From assembly GCA_002479655.1 (NCBI GenBank), contig DLOQ01000177.1, forward strand, positions 23,456 through 34,076: a stretch of DNA of 10,621 nt, written 5' to 3'. Origin of the DNA: Lachnospiraceae bacterium UBA7480. GTDB taxonomy: Bacteria > Bacillota > Clostridia > Lachnospirales > Lachnospiraceae. Under the pieces are notes generated by a model, which was given only the letters and a program-made list of their open reading frames with translations, searched no databases and was not told where the DNA came from. This document shows positions 1 to 7,500 of the stretch, one piece after another. A program made the position numbers and the translations under genes. Numbering within the stretch: the stretch's first letter is position 1; every line of letters starts with the position of its first letter.

Positions 1-606
1 CCAGCCGATATATTGTTTATGTTGCGTCCATTCCTCGCTGAGCACAGGCTTCTCCCAATTTTCAAATTTTCCTCTTTTATAATGTTCAAACCCGTACCAA
101 CAACACCTCGCAAGTTTTATGGGATCTGCGTTTGCGGGATTTACGAAATGGAATCCGTCTGGAAGTGCATAATCCAGCTCGTTCACAAAGTCAAAATTTC
201 GATCCTCGTAATCGTAAAGCAGTCTAAAACCGCGTTTTCCTGCCTCCTCCATGAGAAACTCCTGACCGTTAAACAACATAAACTGTTGTTTTCCGCCAAA
301 ATCCGGCATATGCACTGTCGCATAATCCACCATTTCCGAGGCGAGAAACTCATAGCCAGGGCGTACCTTGAAATAAATATCCGTCACCGGAGACTCGTTA
401 AACACAAATCCAACGACTTTTTCGCCGTCAAACCAAAGTCGATTTAAATATTGGTAGGTCTTATCCATCCATGTCGATTGAACTGCGTACTCATAAAACG
501 GAGCGGCAACCCCACCGCCTTTTTCCCGGTCATAAATTTCCACGAAAAAGTCCCATACCAAATTGATATCCGTCAAAATCTGAAATTGTTTTGTCCATAT
601 TTCCAT
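1..606 (-). CDS. GNAT-family N-acetyltransferase, C-terminus cut by window edge
   Basis: An open frame of 202 codons starts with ATG at 606-604 and runs off the left edge without a stop. A ribosome binding site (GGAG, 10 nt before the ATG) supports the start. The protein begins MEIWTKQFQI and holds the stretches KQQFMLFNGQEFL (about residues 106-118), YDYEDRNFDF and CCWYGFEH. These resemble a family of roughly 300-residue GNAT acetyltransferases of Clostridia whose N-terminal half is a substrate-side domain and whose acetyl-CoA-binding GNAT core lies C-terminal. That core would be in the missing third, so no catalytic motif can be checked here. The family call rests on remembered similarity of the N-terminal half. 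The substrate is unknown. It is the last visible gene of the leftward accessory block, about 140 bases after the membrane-protein gene. Confidence 0.72.
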   Translation of the reverse strand, partial: MEIWTKQFQILTDINLVWDFFVEIYDREKGGGVAAPFYEYAVQSTWMDKTYQYLNRLWFDGEKVVGFVFNESPVTDIYFKVRPGYEFLASEMVDYATVHMPDFGGKQQFMLFNGQEFLMEEAGKRGFRLLYDYEDRNFDFVNELDYALPDGFHFVNPANADPIKLARCCWYGFEHYKRGKFENWEKPVLSEEWTQHKQYIGW

Positions 607-663
607 AAACGTAACACTCCATATCTACTATTTTTTCTGTTTTTCACCATTTTCCGACTGTTT

Positions 664-738
664 TCACTCACCATTTTTTAGTTTTTCCTTTACTTTAAAA
701 ATGATTTCAATTAACATCCGATTTGCTATCTGTCCCAT
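664..738 (-). CDS. possible 24-residue peptide or gene remnant
   Basis: A short frame beginning MGQIANRMLIEIIFKVKEK starts 9 nt after the stop of the membrane-protein gene and ends before the left-edge acetyltransferase. It has no good ribosome binding site. It contains one copy of a 17-bp repeat (698-714) whose other copy lies at 3394-3410, and both copies encode Leu-Ile-Glu-Ile-Ile in their minus-strand frames. It may be a leftover of a larger gene or chance. No function is proposed. Confidence 0.2.
   Translation of the reverse strand: MGQIANRMLIEIIFKVKEKLKNGE
698..714. repeat. 17-bp direct repeat, copy 1
   Basis: The sequence aaaatgatttcaattaa occurs here and again at 3394-3410 in the same orientation. 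The two copies bracket the block holding the membrane protein, GNAT-DUF3795, TetR remnant and methyltransferase genes. An exact 17-mer pair is unlikely by chance in 10 kb, though the AT-rich composition weakens the argument. Confidence 0.5.
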
Positions 739-747
739 ATTGTCACT

Positions 748-1164
748 TCACTTTTTGCTTTCCCACATTGCCTCAGCAATGCGAAGAAATGGTGCAAGCA
801 ACAGAAACATCACTAAAAAAGAGCCGCCAAACTGTCCATAAGACATCCATAGATTTGATTCTGGTGGGCATGGATAAACGATTGCAATAAGCACACGAAA
901 TATCCAAAGTAGGAGTAAAAAGCCGTAAAGAACTAATGCTTCTTTATTCTTTGCAAATACTTTTTTTCCCCATAAAAGCAAAATCAAGCTTAACCCCGAC
1001 AATAAGAACGAAAAACACAGATTCACATAATAGATGGAAACTACCAGCGTAGCATATGGAATATACGAAGCCCATCCAAACATCCACGGCACCATAAAGT
1101 GCCACAGTCCCACCAGCATACTAATTGCTGCACCTACATAATACATAATTTGAAACTTTCTCAT
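748..1164 (-). CDS. small multi-pass membrane protein of unknown function
   Basis: This 138-residue protein is very hydrophobic, with about four predicted membrane helices near residues 7-25, 40-65, 76-97 and 110-127. A short loop rich in Pro and Cys (YPCPPES, about 97-103) precedes the last helix, and the C-terminus is basic (WESKK). The start is supported by GAGGTG, 6 nt before the ATG. I do not recognise the family. The Trp/Tyr-rich first half with WHFMVPWMF recalls small membrane proteins often annotated only as hypothetical. It follows the GNAT-DUF3795 gene after 64 bases with no terminator in between, so co-transcription is likely. The function is unknown. Confidence 0.75.
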   Translation of the reverse strand: MRKFQIMYYVGAAISMLVGLWHFMVPWMFGWASYIPYATLVVSIYYVNLCFSFLLSGLSLILLLWGKKVFAKNKEALVLYGFLLLLWIFRVLIAIVYPCPPESNLWMSYGQFGGSFLVMFLLLAPFLRIAEAMWESKK

Positions 1165-1228
1165 ACTTTACACCTCGCTCAATTCCGATTTATCGCCCAA
1201 CCTTTTTCTTTTTGTCCTTTACTTATCA

Positions 1229-2155
1229 TTAATCAAGCAATGTATTCTCCAGTATCTTTAATCCTTCCTCTATACTGGTATCCAGTACTTCCTGCGTTTT
1301 CTTGAAATCATAAAGCCCCTGCAGCCTGTCATGCACAGCAAAGAACTTTTCTTTTCCGTATTTATGAATGAACATCGCCTGAGCTTTGCAGGCATTAGCT
1401 CCATCGTTATCCGGCTGATAAAACCCTTTTGTACACTTTTCCAATTCATGACATTCATAGCAGCCGTCAATTCCTTTTTCCTGGCAACACTTAATATTGG
1501 GACATTCTCCACTTTCATGAAATGCTCCATAGGAACAACAGCTAAATGCTGACCTACAGCCTCCACACCATTCCCCAAGGAAACAATGATTACAGGAGAA
1601 TCCACAATAAGCTGTCATATCAACACCGTTTCTTGCTGCTTTAACAATCTGTGCTTTCCATATAGCACCGTTTTCGTATCGACGATCTTTATCCTCTCCC
1701 TCTACCGCAAGTGCTTTGCGATATACTCTGGAATCCTCACCACCTATATCCTTTTCCATTTTGTAAAATTCATATCCGTATTTCTCATATAAACCAGTAT
1801 GATTAGTAGAAATATATATGTATTCCCGCTCCATAACGGTTGCAATGCTCTCTGCATAATCCAAAAGTATTCCCGCATAACGGTGTCCCCGATAATCAGG
1901 AAATGTATACAAAAAGCCAATCCATGGAGACAAATCAGTAGGCTGAATATCGTCTAATGGTGCAAAACTGCAAAACGCCACCAGTCTGTCTTCATCTACA
2001 AGCATAAGTAAAAGAGCTGTTTGTCCAACCATTTTTTTCAGCTTATTTTCTCTTAGAAGTTGACACAGATATTGGCCTGCACCCCAGTCACACTTTTCTA
2101 TTTCATTTAACCAATGCTCCTTCTTATCTGTTGTAAAATATTCAATCACTCTCAT
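1229..2155 (-). CDS. GNAT acetyltransferase fused to a cysteine-rich DUF3795 domain
   Basis: This 308-residue protein has two parts. Residues 1 to about 150 form a GNAT fold: strand ALLLMLVDEDRLVAFCSF (about 47-64), the acetyl-CoA loop region FPDYRGHRYAGILL (85-98), and the C-terminal GLYEKYGYEFY (121-131), which is the usual 'Y-x-k-x-G-F' end of GNAT proteins. The loop reads R-G-H-R-Y-A where RxxGxG/A is usual, so the central Gly is Arg92. Residues about 180-265 hold 14 cysteines (184, 188, 191, 197, 200, 206, 207, 218, 223, 224, 232, 235, 241, 256) and read like DUF3795, a putative metal-binding domain starting YCGFSC. The start is backed by AAAGGAG, 8 nt upstream. The role is unknown; acetylation of a small molecule or protein, with the Cys domain binding metal, is inference. 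Confidence 0.85.
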   Translation of the reverse strand: MRVIEYFTTDKKEHWLNEIEKCDWGAGQYLCQLLRENKLKKMVGQTALLLMLVDEDRLVAFCSFAPLDDIQPTDLSPWIGFLYTFPDYRGHRYAGILLDYAESIATVMEREYIYISTNHTGLYEKYGYEFYKMEKDIGGEDSRVYRKALAVEGEDKDRRYENGAIWKAQIVKAARNGVDMTAYCGFSCNHCFLGEWCGGCRSAFSCCSYGAFHESGECPNIKCCQEKGIDGCYECHELEKCTKGFYQPDNDGANACKAQAMFIHKYGKEKFFAVHDRLQGLYDFKKTQEVLDTSIEEGLKILENTLLD

Positions 2156-2173
2156 GATAGATTCTCCTTTCGT

Positions 2174-2257
2174 TTAATCCTTAAATTTCTTTTTTTCTAC
2201 AGTAAAATCTATACACTCAATATTATTATATTGCATGACAGCGTCAGCTAATTTCAT
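2174..2257 (-). CDS. possible 27-residue ORF, probably a gene fragment
   Basis: The frame begins MKLADAVMQYNN, and its ATG overlaps the stop of the TetR remnant (ATGA). It ends 18 bases before the GNAT-DUF3795 start. It lacks its own clear ribosome binding site and is not recognised. It could be the tail of a gene whose front was lost when the TetR gene was broken, or a chance frame. Confidence 0.2.
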   Translation of the reverse strand: MKLADAVMQYNNIECIDFTVEKKKFKD

Positions 2258-2436
2258 AGATTATTTCCTACAGCATAACCGGATTGAAATAAAAAACGAA
2301 ATAAATATGGTTCCTGAATTGCAAATCGAATATAGTTCAGTCCAATCCCTAGCATAAAATTAGATTGCCCGTCAACCTTCATTAGATAAGCGGTTTCTAC
2401 CACCATATCTTTTGTAATTTCTGCTTTTGGTGGCAT
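2254..2436 (-). pseudogene. TetR-family regulator remnant lacking its helix-turn-helix
   Basis: The 60-residue product starts MPPKAEITKDMVVETA, the typical N-terminus of a TetR regulator subfamily, then jumps directly to YLMKVDGQSN and ends in a ligand-domain stretch (GIGLNYIRFAIQEPYLFRF). From family knowledge about 50 residues should lie between these parts, including the helix-turn-helix with its 'TQPVxYHF' recognition helix. Here they are absent without a frame break. The protein also stops after YAVGNNL, well short of the roughly 190 residues usual for the family. A 5' extension of the frame to 2478 exists, but the ATG at 2436 with GGAG just before it fits the family. The product cannot bind DNA in the normal TetR way, so it is read as a pseudogene. 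Confidence 0.7.
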
Positions 2437-2456
2437 AGAATCTCCTGTTTTATAAT

Positions 2457-2480
2457 CATTGTTATATAACGAGAACAATG
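2457..2480. promoter_or_regulatory. inverted repeat upstream of the TetR remnant, possible fossil operator
   Basis: Arms cattgtt (2457-2463) and aacaatg (2474-2480) are perfect inverted copies. Inside lies a perfect 10-bp palindrome, gttatataac (2461-2470). The site starts 20 bases upstream of the remnant's ATG. TetR regulators commonly bind such palindromes in their own promoters, so this may be the operator of the now broken regulator. No convincing -35/-10 pair could be assigned around it. Confidence 0.35.
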
Positions 2481-2575
2481 AAACAGGGGATATGTTTTAT
2501 CAAGGACTTCGTATAATCTAAAGTAAATCCATGCTCCTTAATCGGAGTTTGCCAAATCTACAACCTTGAAGTTAT

Positions 2576-3343
2576 CTAATGCACTTCTTTTCTGCTGTGC
2601 ACAAGCATTTGAAAATCCTTCGCACTTGATGCCTTCTTACTGTATCCTGCAAACGCATCCAATACTTTCATATTTCTACGTATCATAATGTCCTTAATCT
2701 CTGACAAAGTATAAATTCGTGTCGGGTCTCCTTCCAAAATCTCCGGCTTTGTAATCCTTTCTCCATACGCAAAATCCTGATTCCCAAACAGCATAATTCG
2801 TGTATCAGGATTCCAGTCAAACTCCGATAACGAAATCGCTTGTTCTCCCGCATCCCATATTTTCACAGGAAAATGTGCATCGGCATAATCTCCACACACC
2901 AGATCACAAACGTGCTGTCCTTGATTTTTCAATGCCCGGCTAATTACATCAAAGATTTTTAAGTTTTCTTCTTCATTCTCCAGATACCCAATCGCACCAT
3001 CTCCTAAATTCAGCACCACATCAAATTCATCAGAAAATGTCACTTCCCGTATATCCTGACAGAAAAATAATGCATTGGTTAATCCCATGCTTTGTGCAGT
3101 CTTTCGTGCATCTTCAATGTATATATCTGTAATATCAACTCCGATTACTTCGTAACCACGCTTGGCGAACTCCAATACATGCCTTCCATATCCACATGCC
3201 AAATCCAAAATGCGTTCGCCACCCTTAAGCTCACACATTTCGATAATGAAATCGACCTCTTTTGGCGTGTTCTCTACCCAAGACATATTCTTGATATCCA
3301 ATGTCCAGTTCTTCTTATACCAGTCTAAAGCCTTTGCCTTCAT
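2576..3343 (-). CDS. class I SAM-dependent methyltransferase
   Basis: The 255-residue protein has a standard Rossmann methyltransferase core. Motif I is ILDLACGYGRH (45-55), binding S-adenosylmethionine. Strand 2 ends in VIGVD (66-70), whose Asp70 should bind the ribose. An acidic residue follows in CQDIRE (95-100), and motif IV is FDVVLNLGDGAIGYL (107-121). The C-terminal half includes TRIYTLSEIKDIM (208-220), common in small-molecule methyltransferases that place a substrate cap there. The start has a strong AAGGAGG site about 10 nt upstream. It transfers a methyl group from SAM to an unidentified substrate, probably in the cytosol since no signal or membrane segment is seen. The region upstream holds decayed genes, and no clear promoter was found. 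Confidence 0.88.
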   Translation of the reverse strand: MKAKALDWYKKNWTLDIKNMSWVENTPKEVDFIIEMCELKGGERILDLACGYGRHVLEFAKRGYEVIGVDITDIYIEDARKTAQSMGLTNALFFCQDIREVTFSDEFDVVLNLGDGAIGYLENEEENLKIFDVISRALKNQGQHVCDLVCGDYADAHFPVKIWDAGEQAISLSEFDWNPDTRIMLFGNQDFAYGERITKPEILEGDPTRIYTLSEIKDIMIRRNMKVLDAFAGYSKKASSAKDFQMLVHSRKEVH

Positions 3344-3374
3344 ACGTTTTCTTCCTCCTTATTCCAGGTAGTGC

Positions 3375-3578
3375 CTAATGACATGAGCAACATAAAATGA
3401 TTTCAATTAAACTTAATACGCTATGTATACCTATTTTGAATAAAGTGATAGTTACATCTCCCTCAGTCTCTTCATCAATACTAATTGTAAACCGAACAGA
3501 ATCTCCCAATTCCTCCGGAAATTCAATTTCTTTTGCACAAAGCAAATCAGCAGATACCGTTGTTGGGAATTCAGACAT
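3375..3578 (-). pseudogene. unrecognised 67-residue ORF, probable gene fragment
   Basis: The frame begins MSEFPTTVSADLLC and contains an acidic stretch (IEFPEELGDSV, SIDEETEGDV) that reads like genuine coding sequence rather than a shadow. Its ATG follows a TAA in the same frame and lies inside the overlapping GNAT-remnant frame, with no ribosome binding site of its own. It ends in LIEIILCCSCH, which overlaps one copy of the 17-bp repeat (3394-3410). The simplest reading is the tail of a disrupted gene joined out of frame to the GNAT fragment. The family was not recognised. Confidence 0.35.
3394..3410. repeat. 17-bp direct repeat, copy 2
   Basis: Exact second copy of aaaatgatttcaattaa (first copy 698-714), about 2.7 kb away in the same orientation. 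It lies at the end of the unrecognised 67-residue ORF, just upstream of the methyltransferase gene. No target-site duplication or transposase is associated with it. Confidence 0.5.
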
Positions 3579-3757
3579 TTATCGTAAATAAGTGAATCTA
3601 TCTTCCTCAGTTCATATTCCGATGGAAGCCTGCTTATTTCCTTACGCAGTTTTCTCACATCAAATACCGTGTCTTTTTTTATAGCACATCTGATGACTCT
3701 TTTCGCAGCCGGAAAACATTCTTCAACTATGAAACAGCTAATCATTCTCTTTGTCAT
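3452..3757 (-). pseudogene. broken GNAT acetyltransferase fragment, frame lost after residue 64
   Basis: The open frame gives 101 residues. Residues about 19-63 (KRVIRCAIKKDTVFD, then ISRLPSEYELRKIDSLIYDKC) closely resemble the middle of large GNAT acetyltransferases of the PF12746 kind, where this linker precedes the acetyl-CoA-binding core. The normal N-terminal domain of roughly 100 residues is missing, and so is the core that should follow. From about 3566 the frame becomes basic and unrecognisable (QKKLNFRRNW) while the overlapping frame (3375-3578) looks more coding-like. The ATG overlaps the end of the TetR gene by 20 nt, so it would be translated by coupling with that gene. It cannot be an active acetyltransferase. 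The family call rests on a 45-residue stretch. Confidence 0.55.
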
Positions 3758-4391
3758 TCTTAATTATCCCATCATTCCTACTATCTTTCCCTTTATATGT
3801 CTGACAAAACTCCCGTATCGAAGAAATAAGCTCACCCTTTGCTTCCTCTTCTTTATCCGGATACATATCATACTTTTGCAATAAGTAATAAATAGGCGAA
3901 TAAAAACGCAGCGCAATAATATGTGGATCCTCCTTTTTAATAACTCCAGCGCTTATTAGTTCAGCAAATACCTTTTCCTCATATTCAACTGCACCATTTA
4001 CAAAGAAATCCTCATAAATTCTATTCAGTTCAGGATTACGATAGCGCTCAATCATCAGCATCCTCCGAAACCTGGATGCGATATCATCTTTCCAATAGAA
4101 CATAAACAGTCCGATTGCAAATTCTGTAATCTTCTCTGTATCCGCTGTTTCGTAAGATACATCTGACTGCGGCGTATCCGGAAGAAACAGTTCATTTCTA
4201 ATCTGAGTCATTCTCTCAAAGAATTTTTCTACACAGGAATCAAAAATCTCCTGCTTACCCTTAAAGTGCTTGTATAAGGATGGCGCCTTAATTCCAACCG
4301 CTGTAGCAATATCCCCAACAAAAACATCACTGTAACCTTTTTCAGAAAAAAGAATCAGTGCTTCATTTAGTATCTTTTCCTTTGTCGTCAT
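3738..4391 (-). CDS. TetR-family transcriptional regulator
   Basis: The 217-residue protein has a TetR N-terminal DNA-binding domain: TTKEKILNEALILFSEKGY (2-20), then the helix-turn-helix VGDIATAVGIKAPSLYKHF (25-43), followed by the usual 'KGKQEIF'. The C-terminal ligand and dimerisation domain (about 55-205) is helical, with FMFYWKDDIASRFRRMLMIE as the recognisable core; its ligand is unknown. The start has GGAGG, 7 nt upstream. The gene carries its own near-consensus promoter overlapped by two palindromes, so it is predicted to repress itself. Its stop overlaps the start of the broken GNAT frame by 20 nt, suggesting its original partner gene is the one now decayed. Whether it also controls the methyltransferase block is unclear. 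Confidence 0.9.
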   Translation of the reverse strand: MTTKEKILNEALILFSEKGYSDVFVGDIATAVGIKAPSLYKHFKGKQEIFDSCVEKFFERMTQIRNELFLPDTPQSDVSYETADTEKITEFAIGLFMFYWKDDIASRFRRMLMIERYRNPELNRIYEDFFVNGAVEYEEKVFAELISAGVIKKEDPHIIALRFYSPIYYLLQKYDMYPDKEEEAKGELISSIREFCQTYKGKDSRNDGIIKNDKEND

Positions 4392-4409
4392 AATCGTGCC
4401 TCCGTATTA

Positions 4410-4425
4410 GCTAATCTGAATTAGC
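4410..4425. promoter_or_regulatory. TetR operator, proximal palindrome
   Basis: gctaatctgaattagc is a perfect inverted repeat with 6-bp arms (gctaat/attagc) and a 4-bp centre. It lies just downstream of the -10 box and covers the predicted transcription start of the TetR gene. A second near-identical site is centred 26 bp away. Confidence 0.7.
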
Positions 4426-4428
4426 CTC

Positions 4429-4457
4429 ATTATAAACTAATTTGAATTAGCTGTCAA
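4429..4457 (-). promoter_or_regulatory. sigma-70-type promoter of the TetR gene
   Basis: On the minus strand TTGACA (4457-4452) and TATAAT (4434-4429) are both consensus and are separated by exactly 17 bp. The start codon is at 4391, leaving a leader of about 30 nt. Palindromes fill the spacer and the start region, so strong transcription that the regulator itself can shut off is the likely design. Confidence 0.88.
4436..4451. promoter_or_regulatory. TetR operator, distal palindrome between -35 and -10
   Basis: actaatttgaattagc matches the proximal site at 14 of 16 positions and has 5-bp inverted arms (ctaat/attag). It occupies the spacer between the -35 and -10 boxes, so a bound repressor would block RNA polymerase directly. 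Confidence 0.68.
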
Positions 4458-4474
4458 CTTAAATCATAATATTC

Positions 4475-4506
4475 AAAAAGCACCAGCCAACATTATGGCT
4501 GATGCT
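4475..4506 (-). terminator. intrinsic terminator after the ArdC-like gene
   Basis: A 10-bp stem (arms 4479-4488 and 4497-4506) with an 8-nt loop is followed on the minus strand by a run of T. One position forms a U-G pair in the minus-strand RNA but a C/A mismatch on the plus strand, which favours leftward use. It closes the ICE transcription unit about 85 nt after the stop at 4591, just before the TetR promoter. Confidence 0.75.
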
Positions 4507-4590
4507 TCGTATCTTTTTTCCTATTTAGGATTTGTAAGCTATCTCTTGAAAACAAATTTATCTACATCAAGAACCCGATAACTTCCAAGA

Positions 4591-7500
4591 TTACCGCTTC
4601 ATCTCCCTGTTACTTTTCTTTGTATTTTCCTGTACCTCATGTTCCTGTCCCGAACCTACTACCTGTGCTTTTTTCTCAGCCAATCGAGCTTTTAAGGAAA
4701 CTTTTACCGCAGGTTGTTCCTGATCCTTTTTGTTTGCTTCCCTCTGTGCTTTCTCTGCACCATTATTCAGCACATTGTCAATCATGTTATAATTTTGTTC
4801 TTCCATTTCTTCAATCTTGGCAAGAGGCTTGTATTCAGCCAATTTTTCCAGCAATACTTTTGCCCTTTGCATTTCGTCCGGCAAAGCTCCCTCAGAAATA
4901 ACCTCGTTCAACCAGTCTGTAATAGGCTCCGTATTCCCTTGAACTATCATCTCGTAAATCTCTGACACGCTCTCCGTCATATTTGGGTTGTTGTTGCGGT
5001 AGGAATAAACATCATAATCATGGCTAAAACGGTCAATTTCAACAGCAAGCTGTTCTGCAGGTTCCAAATCCGGCATACGTTTCTCCCATACCTTTGCTTC
5101 CATATCTTCAGACATGACACCATCTATCTCCATTTCCGGTAACTTTGCCACAAGCTCTGCAATGACTTCCATAGCCTTCGGTTCACTGGTTATGTTCGGG
5201 ATATGTTCCAATATCTCCAAATCAATCCGGTTACCAGATAACAGGTCAACTTCATCATCCATATAGGTTTCTTCGCTTGGTCTGTGAACATTGATGCCAA
5301 TTGCAGGAATACCATGCATTCGCTCCGGCGGTATCTGTTTCCAGATAGCGATTGCCTCCTCTACTGTGGGAATATTCTCATAAAATTCTCCCAAATTATG
5401 AAACTCTCCACACTCGGATACCATCAATGTTACTTCAACCTCTTCTTTCTCCATTTCGCCCTGTGTCAGCTCCTGCTCCCTTTCCTGTCTGATGCTCTCC
5501 AGATACTCCTCAGCCTGTGGCAGATAAGCTTCCAGTGTTCCGGTACGCTGGGCAGTAATCGGATTGATGTCAACTCTTACCTCACCGATATGCAACCCGT
5601 CCTCATTAAACGCATTGAATAAATCATCCTCTCTCTCATTCGTGGAAAGCTCCACCACCACATCAAGATCAGAGCTGTCCTTCTCCAGACCTCTGCACCT
5701 GCTTCCTACAACAACAGCATCAATGATTGTGGCATCAATATCATACTCATCAATCTTTGCCTGTACATGGCATTTTATCGTTTCTTCTATTTCTGCCGGA
5801 TTCATTTCACTAATGTCATGGAACATTTCATTGGTCTTTGCCCTGAAATCTGCTATGATGCTGCTCTCTTGATTTTTTGGTACAACTTCATTGGCTTCCT
5901 CAACCTTTTCCATCAATCCATCATAATCAATCGGTATCAGCTCATCATCGTCCTTAATATTCCCTTTTGCCCCGTTATGGTCTGGAGCCGCTTTCAAATC
6001 TTCTACAATGTCAGTCAGTGCTTCCCTAATTGTAACATCCGGATTGTCATAAACTCCACCGTCAATCTCCTTATAATCAGCTCCCATAATGGAATAATCA
6101 TAGCCACCATCCACCTCTTGGATACTGATATAGCGGTCTGCAATCTGAAAGGCAAGTTCGGTTTCTTCCCCAATCTCCAAGGACTTTTTCATATCTGCAA
6201 GCACCTGTTCCTTTTCATCACCAAGGTCAATGATTTCATCCCCATCTTCCAACGTGTTGTCCGAAGTTTCCTTCTCCTGTTTCTCCGGCTCTGACTTATG
6301 GACATCCTGTCCAGAGGTGTCAATCTCCGCTTCCTGCTCTTTTACTCCCTCCAATATCTGAATAAAATCAGGAAGTCCGGTAAATCCAAAAGAATCCACA
6401 AAATGGGCACTGTTTTCCCCATTCTGATGCAGGACCACAATATCACTGACAGACAGTGAATGCCCTCTGTAATCTTCCGGGTGGTCTATATTGAATTTCT
6501 CATAGATTGCTTCCAGCGTTTCGCCCTCTGTCTGCTCTTGCAGTTCAGACAGCTCTCCTACATAAATCAGTTCATAATTTTCCGGCTTAATAGCATCAAA
6601 ATTGTCCTTCGTAATACCCATACGCTTTAAAGACTCTGTACCCTCAAACCGCAGATGATCCAGTTCCAGATTATGCTTCAACTGATAAATACCATACTTG
6701 TCAGAGCTGCTATACAAAAGCTGTGCTTCTTTATTTATTTCATTGTCCGAAAGTTCAGCCTGCATGGAACGAAGTTTTCTTTCATTTTCCCAATCACCTT
6801 TTTCAATGCCAAAAATTCCTTCATGCTCCGTAATCTGTTTTCTATCTTCTACCGTGGTTTCCGAACCGTCATTGTGTAACAGATACACAGGTAAGTCATG
6901 GTCAAACAATTCCAATGCTTTCTCCTGCGTCAGTGGTAGCATTTCATTCCATGTATAACCGTACTCACGCATTTCAGACAAACCAATCATCGGGTCTGGA
7001 AGTGCATCAATCTCTGCCTGTGCATCTATGATAGTCAGACCCACATCCTGCTGTGCATATTCAATCTGATACGCCAGCTTTTCTGCAAGCTCCCTCGTCT
7101 TGTCCATATCATCAAGCTTATAAGCGTAATTCACAATCAGGTTTCGCTCATCTGATGTAAATATGTTTTTCTTCGCTTCCAACTGATTGATAAGCTGCTC
7201 TGCCTGTTCCATAACCGAATGATTACTGTCAATCTGCTCTGCAATTTTTGCTTTCACATCAATAATCTCATCTGTATCAAGATTGTAACGAACATCAAGA
7301 TGATATTCCTCAAATTCTCTTGATTTCTCATTGCCAAGCTCTGTAGTCCATGCACCTTTACTTTCCAAGTATGCCTGTATACTGAGTTTATCATCCTCAC
7401 TCATGTTAGTAAGAGCAGCCACAAGCTCCTGCGTATCCATTCCACGGACATCGACAAGGCTGAACTCCGTCAAATCCTCATTCTGTATCAGCAGGATACA

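Noticed and set aside
631..679. Imperfect tandem repeat in the leader of the left-edge GNAT gene
   Set aside because: Two loosely similar runs of about 18 bases in low-complexity AT-rich sequence; no array, spacer pattern or regulatory logic could be shown.
13..681. Two plus-strand frames (13-447 and 451-681)
   Set aside because: They lie opposite the minus-strand GNAT gene and its leader, have no ribosome binding sites and encode odd, low-information sequences.
1270..1605. Minus-strand 111-codon frame inside the GNAT-DUF3795 gene
   Set aside because: It overlaps the well-supported cysteine-rich domain in another frame and has no recognisable features.
4519..4530. Short palindrome tcctatttagga near the ICE terminator
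   Set aside because: Arms of only 5 bp with no neighbouring promoter; common by chance in AT-rich DNA.
5284..6294. Long plus-strand frames opposite the ArdC-like gene, up to 175 codons
   Set aside because: They are antisense shadows of a long coding region with recognised domains, and their translations look like no protein family.
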